A DNA stretch of 64,000 nt, taken from contig NW_020654229.1 in assembly GCF_003589595.1 (NCBI RefSeq), forward strand, positions 5,605,339-5,669,338, in the 5' to 3' direction. Shown here in pieces: positions 63,995 to 64,000 of the stretch. The first letter of the stretch is position 1; every line of letters starts with the position of its first letter. The DNA comes from Hyposmocoma kahamanoa (Eukaryota; Arthropoda; Insecta; Lepidoptera; Cosmopterigidae). The notes beneath the pieces were generated by a model. That model worked only from the letters and a program-made list of their open reading frames with translations, made no database searches and was not told the origin of the DNA. The position numbers and the translations under genes were made by a program.

Positions 63995-64000
63995 GCTTTC
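63995..64000 (+). CDS. Start of the next exon of the M8-like peptidase gene
   Basis: Six bases (gctttc) follow an acceptor (atatttttag). Phase 2 fits the donor at 62611, and the joined codons read R-L-S, consistent with SVYRL in the family. The exon runs out of the window. Confidence 0.45.

Overview
The window looks like a lepidopteran (moth or butterfly) nuclear genome segment. It is AT-rich, has no bacterial-style gene packing, and is crowded with insect transposable-element debris. The organism call rests on dispersed repeats whose style I associate with Lepidoptera (family R1, beginning ccgacttcaaaaaaggagga; SINE-like R2, containing gcgcctggtggtaagcgaca), on tRNA-derived SINEs and on non-LTR retrotransposon tails. 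No database was searched. There is one 400-base assembly gap (31722-32121).

Layout. Positions 1-40.6 kb hold no host gene that I can support. This part is a mosaic of non-LTR retrotransposon fragments, two kinds of hAT-type MITE with clean 8-bp target-site duplications (called H1 and H2 here), four other terminal-inverted-repeat families (X, Y, Z, T), several near-perfect foldback palindromes, SINEs, a mariner remnant and microsatellites, with stretches of unremarkable AT-rich sequence.

Positions 40.66-57.62 kb carry the main genic feature: two large divergently transcribed genes, A (minus strand, about 1021 aa) and B (plus strand, about 1050 aa). They appear to be paralogues. Each consists of a tiny first exon (40 nt in A, 46 nt in B) encoding most of a signal peptide, a phase-1 intron of 2.7-2.9 kb with a GTAAGT donor, and one very large second exon encoding a low-complexity, Asn/Lys/Ser/Thr-rich, probably secreted and disordered protein with many N-glycosylation sequons. 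Five short blocks are shared in the same order, the strongest near the C terminus. In both genes a poly(A) hexamer overlaps the stop codon. I recognise no known domain, so the function is unknown. Introns and the 5.1-kb divergent spacer are filled with different transposons, so the duplication predates those insertions.

Positions 57.6-64 kb hold a decayed mariner fragment, a hairpin, a broken hAT transposase (Buster/ZBED-like, minus strand), more repeats, and at 62511-62611 a clean 101-nt internal exon. Its product resembles the N-terminal part of an invadolysin/leishmanolysin-like M8 metallopeptidase. The next exon appears to start at 63995, six bases before the window edge, so that gene continues to the right on the plus strand.
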